Made by a program: the position numbers and the translations under genes
The notes under the pieces: generated by a model
What the model saw: the letters and a program-made list of their open reading frames with translations, nothing else
What the model was told of the DNA's origin: nothing
Database searches by the model: none
In this document: positions 47,423-60,243 of the stretch, piece after piece
Position numbering within the stretch: the first letter of the stretch is position 1
Layout of the letters: each line of letters begins with the position of its first letter
Source of the DNA: Isoetes taiwanensis
Lineage: Eukaryota > Streptophyta > Lycopodiopsida > Isoetales > Isoetaceae
Assembly: GCA_021234155.1 (NCBI GenBank)
Contig: JAJEKV010000049.1
Span: 10,516,292-10,580,291 of the forward strand
Direction: 5' to 3'
DNA length: 64,000 bases

Positions 47423-47689
47423 ATCTACTTGACATATTTACCAAGCTCTGATACCAAAGAAGAAAATAATGCTATAGTTTATCTTGTCTAGACACTTCAA
47501 AGATAAAATTGAATGTCTATTCTTTCAACTCCTTTCAAGACCTTCAATAACTCAATAGTCACAATATGTTAGAATTCAAACAATAGTTTTAACCATTAAC
47601 TTGCTACAGTAAAAAACACTGTAGCAGAGGTATTGACCGATACACTGTAGCAGTGTTGACTATGCCTTCGATAGCCCAAGCATCACTTC

Positions 47690-48380
<691 letters not shown>

Positions 48381-48595
48381 ATTTACAGATCAAGATCCGG
48401 CCGCTATGGCGAGCCGATCGACCTGCTACCATCTAGATACAGCAACTGAGTTCTACTCTCAATACTTCATATAACCTTGAAGTTCAACATCTTGACCTTA
48501 GATTGCTCAACTTTTATCAACCTAGAATTTATCTAGGTCATATCACATTTTCATGCAAGATCATGATTATAACATGATTAAATTCTACACGTGAA

Positions 48596-48810
48596 CATGT
48601 GGAAGACGTCCCTGTCAAGCATGGAGTAGGTCCTCATGCAAGGTGTCCAATAAAGCACGACCTGCTGCTGCAGACTCTCGGCCCCACTGTTTAGCAAAAT
48701 CTTTGACTGCTGCAATTGCGTTCACTATGCCAGTCATGCCTCGACGTCGGCTAAAGGCAGCTGTCCAAGTGTTCTTGCAGCCTTCTTGAAAGGCAGCATC
48801 CTTTATATTT
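48596..48810 (-). pseudogene. Unrecognised coding-like fragment
   Basis: The minus strand has an uninterrupted frame reading DAAFQEGCKNTWTAAFSRRR then GMTGIVNAIAAVKDFAKQWG and RALLDTLHEDLLHA before a stop. The alanine-rich amphipathic pattern looks real, but I do not recognise it. It may be an isolated exon. Confidence 0.3.
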
Positions 48811-48860
48811 ATTTGGTCTGACGTCTAATGAAAATTATTCATTTTTCTATTTTGATGCAG

Positions 48861-49017
48861 GATTCAATGATGCAGGAAGAAGAATCGACAATAACAGGAG
48901 ACCGGAATGCTCTAAATTCTTCAACATTATCTCAATTAGTCTCACAATAGATCAATCACATGATGCCCAAGATGCCGAGCCTTGAGTTTACTCTTGGAAG
49001 ATTGAACTGTGTGAAAG
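48861..49017 (+). pseudogene. KANADI-like exon remnant
   Basis: After a TTTTGATGCAG acceptor one frame reads DSMMQEEESTITGDRNALN, SSTLSQLVSQ, a TAG stop, then MPKMPSLEFTLGRLNCVK, ending at an AAAG|GTGAGC donor. The block (P-S-L-E-F-T-L-G-R) is, from memory, the conserved C-terminal motif of KANADI (GARP-type MYB) transcription factors, which set lower-surface identity in plant organs; there a tryptophan usually follows, here Cys. No GARP DNA-binding exon and no final exon were found nearby, so it is a broken or scattered copy. Confidence 0.4.
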
Positions 49018-50416
49018 GTGAGCATTCTAAAACAAGTTTATTTGATTTGGTTTTTACCTTTCTATTGAAAACCCGATGAAACATAACAGGTTGTGATTTT
49101 AGAACAGTCCAATGTAATTGCAGTCAATTGATTTGTTGTGATAAATAACCTCTTCATAATCAGGTTTAAAATCTGCCTTAGATCCTCATTCTAGAACATT
49201 TTTATGCAAATTTTCTTTATGCCATTCCTATTCTTCTAAATCCTAAAAACAGTTAAACTTGTAAAACTAGGAAGAATACGAACACCTTGTTATGTTGTAG
49301 AAGCCAATCTTCCAAAATACATTGGATTTGAGCTGTTGTGAATTTTTGGGATTTTCTGGCTTTGTGGGCATGCTTGGATTTTTGCTAAACATAGTATTTC
49401 CTAATTCTTTTTCTCAACATATCATTAGCACGCTTGCTTAACATTGGGATATGTAGCCTTGAACGTGAAAGATGTGTTCCTACAAGTAAATAATGACACT
49501 GCTAATTTGTTAGATAGCTACTTTATTGATTTGTAGCACGCCAGTATGCAATTATCAAAGCTATCCAGCAATGATGCCTAGTCACTTATTTAACCAAAAC
49601 TTTGAAAAGAATAACCTTGTTGTCTTAAGTCGACCTATGCATTGCTGGACATTGTTGTGCTATTCATTCTGCAGTAGCTGGAGTTGGCTTTGTTGAATGC
49701 TTGATTTGAGCACATGCTTGCAAAGTTTGCACGCTTTTCATTTGTTAAGTATGGTCATTGTTCATGCCATACCACTCCACTTAATTGGTATATGTGCTTT
49801 TCTTGGGAGCTTCATATTGCTTGTTTGATATTCTTGCTTGGCAAAGAACTAACTTACTGTCTAAATGAAATGCAACAATTTATAGGATTTGCTGCAGGTG
49901 TCCCCCCTCTCAGATTGCTCCTAATGCCGAGGATCCTTAAAGATTTAACATGTTGTTATGTGGTCCCTATTTATCTATTCACCTCAAATTGCCTTCCTAT
50001 CCATGTCGCACATTTGCGTTGCAAGAAGCCGCATTCTATCCAATAGCCAAATACAAATATTCTAATTGCCATTTCTATAAGAGTAAGAGAGCATGTTCCC
50101 CTTGTTCCCAACTGTTACAATCAAGGCAATGTTCTACTTCATATTGAACAAAGATAATATGGATGTCTGTCTCTTCATTGTCACTTTGATAGCCAAATTC
50201 TTGCAGGCATGAATGCATGTATCAAAATGACTATTCATGCTTTAGGCTTGCTTTTGGAAACTCTAGATGTCTTTACTATGATGTACATATTTTTTTTTAC
50301 TATGATGCAACATTCTAGTAAAAACATAAAGACATTCCTACAAAAATCTCAAAAGCTGAGAGGCACCCAAACAACTCATAATTGTTGCAATCAATAGATA
50401 AATCTAATAAAGATAA
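49018..50416. other. No gene seen
   Basis: AT-rich, intron-like sequence. Open frames such as 49714-50046 have no known motif. Confidence 0.4.
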
Positions 50417-50955
50417 TGCCATTGATCCGAGCCATCGGATTGGTATTCTCAAATGAGCGAGCATGCATTTCTCCCATGCATGCATGCATTTTCTGGGGCT
50501 TTGGTTCGTTTGGGGATCGCTATTTCTTGCAGGTTCTTCATCGACTTCTCATCACCGTTTTCTCCTCTCTCAAGAGTTCCCTTGACTCTCCCTTGGCAGG
50601 GCAGGGGCGTCTCCTTGCTTGCTTTGCCAGTTTGGTGTCTTTTTCCATGTTGTGACATGTTCTTCCCCTTGTTCCTTTTTTGGCCATCTTTCAACCTTCG
50701 ACCTCGATCTCATTTTGATAAGGAAGTTCTCTTTTTGTCGGGAGCTTTTGTCTATTTTCATGCAAGCCCTTATTCGAGAATGCCATCGATCTGAGCCATT
50801 GGATCGGTATTCTTAAATGGGCAAGCATGCATCTCTCCCATGCATGCATTTTCTGGGGCTCTGGTTTGTTGGGGGGTCGCTATTTCTTGCAGGTTCTTCA
50901 TCAACTTCTCATTGGCATTTTCTCCTCTCTCAGCAGTTCTCTTGATTCCCACCCA
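50417..50955 (+). repeat. Direct duplication of about 175 bp with GCATGCATGC palindromes
   Basis: 50417-50590 and 50779-50955 are about 85% alike (ATGCCATTGATC/ATGCCATCGATC, CATTTTCTGGGGCT, CGCTATTTCTTGCAGG, TTTTCTCCTCTCTCA). Related words appear inverted at 55725-55915 and 56100-56292, so these may be ends of one decayed element. Confidence 0.6.
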
Positions 50956-51310
50956 TCCTCCCTTATGGTGTTCTCATTGAGCTTTGTAAAACATTGAGTA
51001 CAAATAGATCCCTCACTAGGGATAGATAAATTTGGAAATATGAACTTTAAATGCTCCGAAACTAGACAATCATCGACAGCATGATGAAACTGAAGAATAC
51101 AACATAAAAGATGGTTTTATCCGCCACTAGGTCGATGCAAAGGTGAGAAGACTTGGTGACTGCTCCTCATTAGGTTTTGAAAAAACCCAAGCAAATAGTT
51201 GAAGCACGACCCCACGCACTATGGCAACCACAAGACCTCACACAATCCTGTAGAATGAAGGCTGAAAGAAAAATAACCCGTCAATGAGTTAGATGCCATA
51301 GGCAAGAAGA

Positions 51311-51628
51311 CTCGGAGGCTCCAAGGCCACGCCGAGAAAGAAACAACAGCCGACCAATCGGGAACCCTCCGCGGAATGACCATCGCCAAAAAAAAATAAC
51401 CGATTAGTGCTGCCTCGGAGGCTACAGCGCCACGCCGAGAAAAAACAATAAACATGATCTCGGAGGCAATAGCGCCACGCCGAGAGAAAATATGAATAAT
51501 AAATATTGACTCAGAGGCTACAATGTCACATCGAGAGAAAACATGAATGAATAAATAAAAATACTAGTGCCATGCCGAGAAAGAGTAAACCAATAAGTAT
51601 GCCTCAGAGGCTACAAAGCCACGCTGAG
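51311..51628 (+). repeat. Array of 26-bp palindromic repeats
   Basis: Copies at 51311-51336, 51414-51439, 51459-51484, 51510-51535 and 51603-51628, plus a half copy ending at 51579, follow the pattern CTCGGAGGCTACAGCGCCAC then GCCGAG. Stems are CTCGG/CCGAG and GGC/GCC. The last copy has CTCAG with CTGAG, which keeps the pair. Spacing is 45-51 bp except for the first gap (103). Confidence 0.7.
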
Positions 51629-51717
51629 AAAATAAAGAATGCAAATTTAAAGGACATAGAAAAGGAAATAACGAACACGATCAAATGAAAAAACCATCAA
51701 GGGAGGGAGGGTGAGGG

Positions 51718-51872
51718 AAACTGATAGGATAGAGAAGAAGGAGAAATCTAGCTCAAGAGAACGCCGATGACAGAACAATGAAGAGAGGCTGAATAAATAG
51801 GATGAGTGACAAAGGGACGTCCCCATCCAAGGAATGTCGGATCTATTGCTGTCGCAATATAACCGTGGCATT
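51718..51872 (+). repeat. 155-bp direct repeat, left copy, ending in a hairpin
   Basis: It matches 58439-58593 at all but about three positions. At its end a larger imperfect palindrome (about 51824-51882) runs CCCATCC...GCAATATAACC...GGATGGG. The outer part of the palindrome is lost in the right copy. Confidence 0.85.
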
Positions 51873-54800
51873 CCTAGGATGGGTCCTATGATAGGCATAT
51901 ACTGGCCAATAGAAGAGGAACAAACTCAAAAACTACTCAGCCCTAAAAGAATAATGCAAACTCTGTTGACAGGAGGGAAAAAGACGACACAAATGACAAA
52001 TAGGATGGTAGAAGACAAGACGAGAGTGGCAAATTTCGGAAAAATGATATAACAGATATCAAAGGGGCAAAGAAGCAACAAGATAATAGAGCAATAAGAT
52101 AAACGTGCAGAAGGGGCAAGTCAGAGGTACTAGAGTACCGAAGGAAATGGCTCGTCGAGAGCAGAGAGCAACCAAGGCAACCGAAGTAAATGAAGGGAAG
52201 AAGAAACCAAGAAAATGGAGCAAAACGGGATAAAGAGAAGAAAGAGACAATGGAGCAATAAAGAAGTAGAATGAGCAAGTAACGCCGGAAGATAATGGGA
52301 TGAGTAAAAAGGACACAATGGAAAAATGCAGAGAGATAAAGGAACATCAACAAAATGACACAATGAAACAATGTAGTAAGAGATGGAGAACGGAACTTAC
52401 GGACAACAGCAGTCCAAACCACAAACATATGTAAAGATCTCAAATAACTAATATAGCAGTAGATACTACACTAACAAAGATACCATAAAACCGAACTAGC
52501 CTTCATGGCAATAGAAAAGAGCAAAAAGACAAAGAAACCAGATACGGAACCATGCAATAAAAGAAGTAATAAGGTCAACAAAGTTAAACAGAGCAACAAG
52601 CCAAAGGAATTCTATGAAGGAAAGAATGTACCGTCAAAAAGGAGAAATGATATCCAATGGCGCTATTGAGATAATGAGGAGCATATAGCCACTCGAGCAC
52701 AACAAATCCACAATGGGTTAACGCAGAAATAATAGAATAGTCAGAGCAAAGAAGTGAAGTGGAGAATTGGGTCATCTATCAACATCAAAACTAAAAAATG
52801 ACGAATCGAAACTGAAGAAACAACTGAGATTACGGTAATAGAAGGAGGAAGGTGAAACAAGAGCCAATATAATGAAATGGAAAAATGAACGTGGCATACG
52901 TTGATAGAGAAAATGGCCAAACGACCGCACATCGGTATCATGCCGAAAAAGAAACAAAGGTAGGCCACTGGAACACATGAAGAAACATGAACATACGTAA
53001 CATCATACCATACTGAAGCACAAAGGCCATCTCTAGCACCTTGATCAACGTCTCAACTAAAAGAAATGAATTCAATCACCATAGGAGATATGGGGAACGA
53101 CGAGGAAAGCAGTCGCCTATGGGACAAGGCCTCCCTCGACAAAAAAATACCAAGCCAATGTTAGCATAAAGATCTGCCAATTGTATTTAGAAGGAAATAC
53201 ATCATAAACATGCAAAATAGAGAACTATAAAACTAACTATTATGGGACAAAAAAGCCCTAATAGGAGCAAAGCAGAGGAAAGAACAACGATGTGTAAAGA
53301 ATTAACAAAAAAGGAACATGAGAAGAATGGGTTAACCAAGACAGATGGAACAAACACAAAAATAGCAGACCAAAGGAGCAGCTAGAACGATGGGGTATAG
53401 AAACTAAAGATACAAATGAATCAAATAGGGGCAAATGGATACAACTAAGGGGCGCCTAAGGTGGAACAATCATGGAGCAAGGGAGCACATAAGCAAGTGG
53501 CTAGCAGAGACGATGAGGTAATGGTAACCAATGAAATGAAGAGACCAAAGGGATTACATGAACTTGACCAATATAGATGGAGCAATGACAACAAAGGAGC
53601 TGACGTGGCTGGGAACCATGGTGCCCTCAGACTACAATAAAAGAAAGAAGCAAGCAAGAGCGGAACAATGGAATAATAGCGGGCAAATGTAGGATGCAAG
53701 AGAAAATAGAAAGACTAAAACAAAAAGGAACAAAGAATGAGATATAAAGAAGAAAATGAAAGGGACAAATCTTTTCAAAGAGATCAACAGCATAGTCAAA
53801 GTACCATTAACCCAGCAAATTCAAGGAACACAAGGAACCACTAGAATCATAACTAGCCATATGTAATGCCCTTTCAATGGCAAGACTAAGAACCTACCAC
53901 AACCCAACAATCAGAGAGCAATAAAAAATGGACCCCATGACCAAAAATAATAAATGGGTTAAGTGGGCAAAACCCAATCAAGCTATGGCATAACAAGAAA
54001 ATGAAAAATAATAATAGAGATAAGGAAAGAAATGGAAGTCACGAGACAAAAATCGTGCAAGCATAAGAAATCCCAAACAAAACCCAAGAACGACGTAAAT
54101 GCAGAGCACAAATAGTGAACCCCGAAAACATGCAGAATAAGAAGAATAGAACTCCTGTCAAAAGTCATATTCACACCGGACGATAAGCACTTGTCAAACT
54201 AAAAAATATAACATCACGAGAATGCAAAGATAGAATTTGACGAAATATCAAAGTGATTAACTAGACATCCAACTATGAAAATACCACATGCGAAATGAAT
54301 GCCGATACATTCTACGAAACAACGTGTAACTGGAACGAAAACAACTAAATAAGCCTCTATGACTAGAAGTGAGGACTAAAACCTGTGCCATCCAATGCGG
54401 AGGATCAACTAAGGAGAAATAATACCAAACCGAGACCTTCCACGTGAGAATGGCAAGGGCATAGAAAGACCAGATCTACCCGGACATAAACTGTAGAAGC
54501 CTAGAATAACTCGTCTGAATTTGCCTTAACCAATGCATATGAAACCATGAGCAGATCACGTATAAACAGCACCAGGTAGATGAATCAAGTAACATTATCT
54601 CTCGCGGTGTGAGATCATGTAACCCGGAAACCCCAAGATAAAGGTGCAGATGCCACTGTAACAAATATGCAGGACTCCAAGATGCATACATCGTATAGAC
54701 ACACAATGCAGCTTCTCGACAACACAAGCCAACTCCTAGCATGGGATGTAAGGACTATCAACATAGATGAAAATTGCCAAAAAATATGCACTGACATGAA

Positions 54801-55724
54801 ACTTGACAAATGATCACACCGTAACTTAACGTCATACCACTTTGGTAGCATCCCTTCCGGGATCCATGACATCACATTTTCAAGCACACACCACATACTG
54901 ACCCAGAGATGGAAAGATGAAGGACGACAACAAGCACCGATCCTGGCTATAGTAACATGAAAACGACACGAGGACAAAATATATGTGCAGCAATTGGAAA
55001 ATGAATTAGCAACCTAGATGGAGATAAGGCAAAGGATGCAAGCACACATCTCTAACTACAGTAAGAACCATATGTAAATGAGGATACACCCTGTGCAGAT
55101 CGTCGAGCTAAAAAATATCTCAGCACGATGCAAAGAGGAAAGGGAACTCACTTTAAAGATAATAGAAGGAATTGGTGAAGTTCTACCAACTGTAAAAGAA
55201 AGGCAATGCTAATGTTGGGTTCCAACATAACCACAAACAAAAAACATAAAATAACCCATAAAGAACTCCTTAGGTCGTCACCCATCTGTGGCATTGGCTA
55301 AAAGAAAAATCAAGATTCTTGCACTGCGACTCGCATGAAACCAACAAATAGATAGGCTTCTCATTCATCTCAGCAGATTTTCTACAATGGTGGACACTGG
55401 ATAGCCGCACACATGCGAACTACCCACGAAAAATAAAGGGAAAATCCAATTATATCATTTGGACCCCAAAAACAAATACAATGCTTAAGGGGCTTAGACA
55501 AACGTAAGGCATAGAATCGCTCCCAAAAACCCGCGCATGGAGAAGTCAAAACGGATGGCGCTCGCCAACCTGTACCTGCACATCACCAACAACAAACGAG
55601 AAACATACCAAAGAATAGCATCACCCGATTGGGTGGAAAAAAAGCATCACCCAAGGGGAAAAACATGATAAACGTAACTTGTACAAAAAATATAATAAAC
55701 AAAGAAGGGGGGAGGGGGTGGGTT

Positions 55725-56292
55725 CAAAGAGAATAAGGTACTCACTGAGAGAGAGAGGAAGCGCCCGATGAAACGTCGATGAAGAACTCGCAATAAGTAG
55801 CAAACACCCAACCTGATGAACGGCCCAAAGCGCATCACGATGCGATGCATGCATGCAATGCATGCATGCTCGTCTTGAGCAAGAATGCCAATTCGCTACG
55901 CGAATCGACGACATTCTTGCACTGCGACTCGCATGAAACCAACAAAGCGCCCGAATACCAAAGGACTTCCTTAACAAACTAGGATCGAGGGCCGAAGGTC
56001 ACAGGGATGAAGGCTAAAGGCCTGGAAAGGACAAAAGAGAAAGCAACGCCAAATTGGCCAAACCAGGCAGGAAGAAGCCCCTCCCCTGCCTGGAAACAAA
56101 TCAAAGAGAATAAGGTACTGCTGAGAGAAGAGGAAGCGCCGATGAAACGTCGATGAAGAACTCTGCAATAAGTAGCAAACACCCAACCTGATGAACGGCC
56201 CAAAACGCATGCGATGCATGCATGCGACGCATGCAATGCATGCATGCTCGTCTTGAGCAAGAATGCCGATTCGCTACGCGAATCGACGACAT
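55725..56292 (+). repeat. Direct duplication of about 190 bp
   Basis: 55725-55915 and 56100-56292 share AAAGAGAATAAGGTACT, GATGAAACGTCGATGAAG, ACCCAACCTGATGAACGG, the GCATGCATGC palindromes and GCTACGCGAATCGACGAC. This produces the paired minus-strand open frames seen here. Confidence 0.75.
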
Positions 56293-58438
56293 CAATTATG
56301 TTAGACCTCAGCACCACATAAGGTGAGTGTTGTGAATTGCAACCAACGGGCCACAACACTGATAGACAACAAATAGTAGCGCAAATAAGGATAACAAGCA
56401 TGTGTGAGCGTATCCTCGAAAACACCTACAATAACAATGGTTAATGCTAAACGAAACCAACATATAGAAAAACAACTCTAAGAACCGTGTATACACATAT
56501 ATTGAAAATAGAACGAGTGAAGTTCCTGAGAATGCATACCTGAACCCCCTGTTGATAGAAGAACGTACCCTAAATAGATGCACGAGCAATAAAAAACTAG
56601 AAACCTCCAACAAATTGACCAAAAAAGGCTAAACTATAAACACACCAGGAATACTGGAATGTAAAATTAAGGAAATCGTAGAAAACAATTGGGGCATCGA
56701 AATACCATTACTATATTATGGTTAAGGGAAGAAAATAGGGAAGAACGTCACAAGAAGCCTAGGCAAAGCGGCAACCATGCTAAACCTGGAACTCCTAATA
56801 CTAAACTTCTCGCTCAAGAGAAACTTGTCAGGAACCAAACAACAAGGACGATGGAGCATTAAACCCCCAACCCAGACTGCGAAGCTAGATTCAGAGAGAA
56901 ACCAAGCCGGACTCACCAATCCAAGGGTTAGTTATATTCACAACATCAACCAACAAGAGAGAGGCACCTCTATTACGCCATTAATATGCAAACAAGAAGA
57001 AAAAACCCTCAGAATGTTATGTACCAAAATACAAAATAAGGAGAAACTACGAAACCAAAAAGGAGGGGAGAAAAGGGGCAACTTAACAACAAAGACTAAA
57101 GCAACTTTAAAGGAGACGAAGCAAGCAAAAGAGTAGATGCAGAACCAACAAAAAGGAGCAGGAACACACAAGCTCGAGAAAGAAAAATAAAGAGCACAGG
57201 AACAAGGATCTAGGCTCTAGCAAGTACAAGAAACGAAAGAGCGAGAAATAATAAAGCTAATAGGAAATATACGAAAACCATAAAAAGCAAAGGATAATGC
57301 AAGGCATATTAAAGATAAAAACGAGAAAAGATAAAGCTGAAAGGAAAGAAAAAGATAAGATAGATAAACAGATGGAATGAACCCTGTCGGGGCCTAAAGT
57401 AAACACAGAGGATTGAATGGGAATAAACATAAACGAAAGGAGGTGCAAGGGCCCTATAACAAAATAAAAAAGGGAAAGCAGAATTCCGGTATCCCCCAGC
57501 AAAAAGGGGACAACCTGGTAACCCGCTTCCAAGTGTTTGCAACAGAGGCGGAAGCGGTTGCCGATTGCAGGGGAAAAGAAGCGAGAGAGGGATTGCGAGG
57601 GACGATTGCAGATGAGTGATTGCGAGGGAAGATTGCAGAAGATTGAAGATTGCTGAGTATGCCTCATAGGATCAGCCAAGGAAAGCAGAGGCGGTCAAAG
57701 CGAGAACCGATGGCAGAAGCGAATCTAAAAGGGAAATGCAATAACAGATTTAACCCCTCAAATCCGGCAAGGTAGGTCGGAATAGATCTTCACCGCCAAC
57801 TATTCTGTATAACAAGGGCAAAATCGATCCACAAACCAGACAGAAGCAAAGATACGACCTGAGGCAGGAGGAAAGCAATTCTGGAAAACCTAATCCAGGG
57901 CATGATGTCGAAACCAAGGGGCTGGATAAGAAGAGATAAGAGAGAGCAGCAGACATACAGAGGAAAAAGGGAAGGAGTAAAAGACCTGAACCATGAATCC
58001 ATCATCGCCAAAGGGATGCATGATCACGAACCCAAGGACATCATGCTTTCAAATCAAACAAAAAGCAAAGAAGGAAAAACCTGACTGACAAGCCGTGGCA
58101 CTCTATTCCTGTACACCGGAGCAGAACAACCACCACCGATGCACGAAGCCTGCAAAACAAAAACCAATAGCAGAAATATTGTAAACAACGAGATTCATAC
58201 CTTCCGTGTAAGAAATTCATTCTGGGAGCATGGAGTGCTTGATGCAAGTCAGGCGGCTTGTGGAAATCCGAGTTTGTGGAGCGTGATGTGCCTTGAAGCA
58301 GGTCGTGCTGCCTGGAGAAACATCTGAATTTGTTTGTGGCCAGAGATGGAGCGAGTGGGGCTGCTTGTAGAAAATATTGAATCTTTTAGTGGAGCGTGGA
58401 AACTGATTGGACAGGCAGCTATCCACAAAGAACCCTAG

Positions 58439-58593
58439 AAACTGATAGGATAGAGAAGAAGGAGAAATCTAGCTCAAGAGAACGCCGATGACAGAACAAT
58501 GAAGAGAGGCTGAATAAATAGGATGAGTGACAAAGGGACGTCCCCATCCAAGGAATGTCGGTTCTATTGCTATCGCAATAGAACCGTGGCATT
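58439..58593 (+). repeat. 155-bp direct repeat, right copy
   Basis: Second copy of 51718-51872. It contains the perfect stem GGTTCTATTGC/GCAATAGAACC at 58560-58584. Confidence 0.85.
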
Positions 58594-58720
58594 GTAAATA
58601 TTGTTTTTTATCGCGTGGCATGCGTGAACAGCCCCTTGCTTTTTCGAGGTGTAAATGTTGTTTTTTTTTGTCGCAGTGGGACGCGTGATCAACCCCTCGC
58701 TTTTCGAGGTTTTTTCTAGC
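58594..58720 (+). repeat. Two diverged units of about 60 bp
   Basis: GTAAAT(A/G)TTG, TTTTTT, CGTG(A/G)(A/T)CA and CCCCT(T/C)GCTTTTTCGAGGT occur twice in the same order, from 58594 and from 58651. Confidence 0.5.
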
Positions 58721-58840
58721 TATTGGTTTTTTTGTTTGTGATGTGAAGGTCCAGGAGTGATGTGCGACTTCGGTATTCTCTGTGGAGCATGGGCTTTTTG
58801 TTTTTGTGGGAACGTTTATCAGTCTTGCGTTGTCCAAGCC

Positions 58841-58926
58841 CCTTGCCGAGATTTTATCGCTAGGGTTTTCCCTCGAAAACCCGAAACGGTGGGGTTTTTT
58901 AACCCCGGCGATAAGCTCTCGGCAGG
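58841..58926 (+). other. Structured module related to LINE 3' ends (copy d)
   Basis: The same inner parts (GGTTTTCCCTCGAAAACCC and GGGGTTTTTTAACCCC) are enclosed by a longer, different outer helix: CCTTGCCGAGATTTTATCGC (58841-58860) with GCGATAAGCTCTCGGCAGG (58908-58926). No LINE tail follows, so the module may be mobile on its own or belong to another element. Confidence 0.6.
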
Positions 58927-59183
58927 TACACTAGCCAACATCTGTAGCACACAATTTTAATTGGGGCCCAAGTGTTATAACTGGATATCCCCTATGTTTT
59001 TCATTTTTTGGGTAGCCTGCGATGTGCAGCTATCCACTCTAGACCATTGTAGAAAAACTGCTGAGATGAATGAAAAGCCAAGCTATGGGAGCTAATAATG
59101 ATGGAAAAAATTTGTATACGTTAAATGTTTGCCTTTGCTCCAGGTGCTTGCAGTCATTAGTATTTTTAGAGTCACTAGTATTC

Positions 59184-59215
<32 letters not shown>

Positions 59216-59991
59216 AGATAAGATAAGATAAGATGAATTTTTACGTCCACGGGGTATTCTTAGGGAACAATTAAAGAAAGCAATTCCAAAATTCTAAATG
59301 ACAAACAATGGTTGAAATTTCAATAATGTAAATCGAAAATAGAAATTAAATAGATGGAACGCACGTTATAATACGTATGTTCATACAAGTAGTTATGATG
59401 CAATAACTTAACAACCTATAAGGGCAATCCCATAATGTTTCATCTTTTTTTTTGTGTTACTACCACCCTTTACCTCCACCCAACTATTTATCCAAGAAAA
59501 TAAGAGATGACCTAGAGTATAGACACATTAAATTGCAAGGGGCTAGGTCTTGCACGTAAATTTCTAAAAAATGAATGCTAATTGTTTTAAGAGGAACCTC
59601 GTAGCATATGCTAGTCCATTTATATATGCTTGTTATATATTTAGAACATAATATAAAGGAAACTCATTACAATTTAACAAGTAAAAATTTAATATAAGTG
59701 GTCTTATAATTTCAAATTGATTACTTTTTGTTGCAGGCTTCTATTTTCAGTCATCTTCATCTACTGTTTCATAAACATAACTATTCGTGCTATAACATTT
59801 AAAGTATATTATATATCAATGTGGATCCATATGCAATGGCGCCTCTATGTGTATGGCTTCCACTAATTCGAAGCACTAAACAACTTTCAGTTCATGCACA
59901 AACTCCACAAGACGGTCGTGTCAAAATAAGCCTCGTTAATGTAACTACTCTATCCCCGCCCCAATATTCACCACAACCCTGCATTTCCGCT

Positions 59992-60027
<36 letters not shown>

Positions 60028-60243
60028 CTCCGAAAATGTTATTTTTCGTCGGATTTGAGCCCATTGGATTTGGGGAAGGCAGCGAGATTGTTGGAATGCA
60101 TATATGTCGTGTGGGCATCCGATTTTCGTCCCTGGTCTGCTACGTGGTATCGAAAGTCAGCCTGTTTCCAATTTTGGCTGCCAATTTGCTAATAAGAGGA
60201 TGTTTGCATTGATGTCCTGTACTTTTGGTGATGGCATCTCCGG
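58927..60243. other. No gene; LINE-tail remnant and T run
   Basis: A minus-strand LINE terminus lies at 59184-59262: the pentamer run (AGATA, 59184-59233) followed by a complement of CCCCGTGGACGTAAAAATTC. A 29-base T run lies at 59999-60027. Otherwise AT-rich with nothing supportable. Confidence 0.55.

Larger units (their letters stand above)
44155..47450 (-). mobile_element. Ty1/copia element, rearranged, 5' part present
   Basis: Minus-strand order: primer site (complement of about 47436-47450, TTGGTATCAGAGC), gag (47422-46541), protease (46376-45810), integrase (45806 to about 45090), then a second zinc knuckle and protease region (about 45000-44155). There is no reverse transcriptase or RNase H. 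Small frameshifts and stops lie between the parts. No matching LTR pair was found. The element abuts the truncated gag of element B at about 44150. Confidence 0.8.
50956..58438. other. Gene-free purine-rich tract, probably a decayed element
   Basis: Over some 7 kb the plus strand is strikingly rich in A and G. The many minus-strand open frames (for example 51943-52443, 166 codons) translate to Leu/Phe/Ser-rich peptides without motifs, as expected of a pyrimidine-rich strand. No retroelement domain was found. Direct and inverted repeats near both ends suggest a non-autonomous element. Confidence 0.5.

Noticed and set aside
51311-51628. CRISPR array
   Set aside because: Repeats are palindromic and evenly spaced, but this is nuclear plant DNA, the spacers are low-complexity A-rich sequence, repeats vary, and no cas-like gene exists.
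51943-52443. 166-codon minus-strand ORF as a membrane protein
   Set aside because: The hydrophobic Leu/Phe/Ser content follows from the pyrimidine-rich strand. No helix periodicity, conserved motif or start context, and all neighbouring frames look the same.
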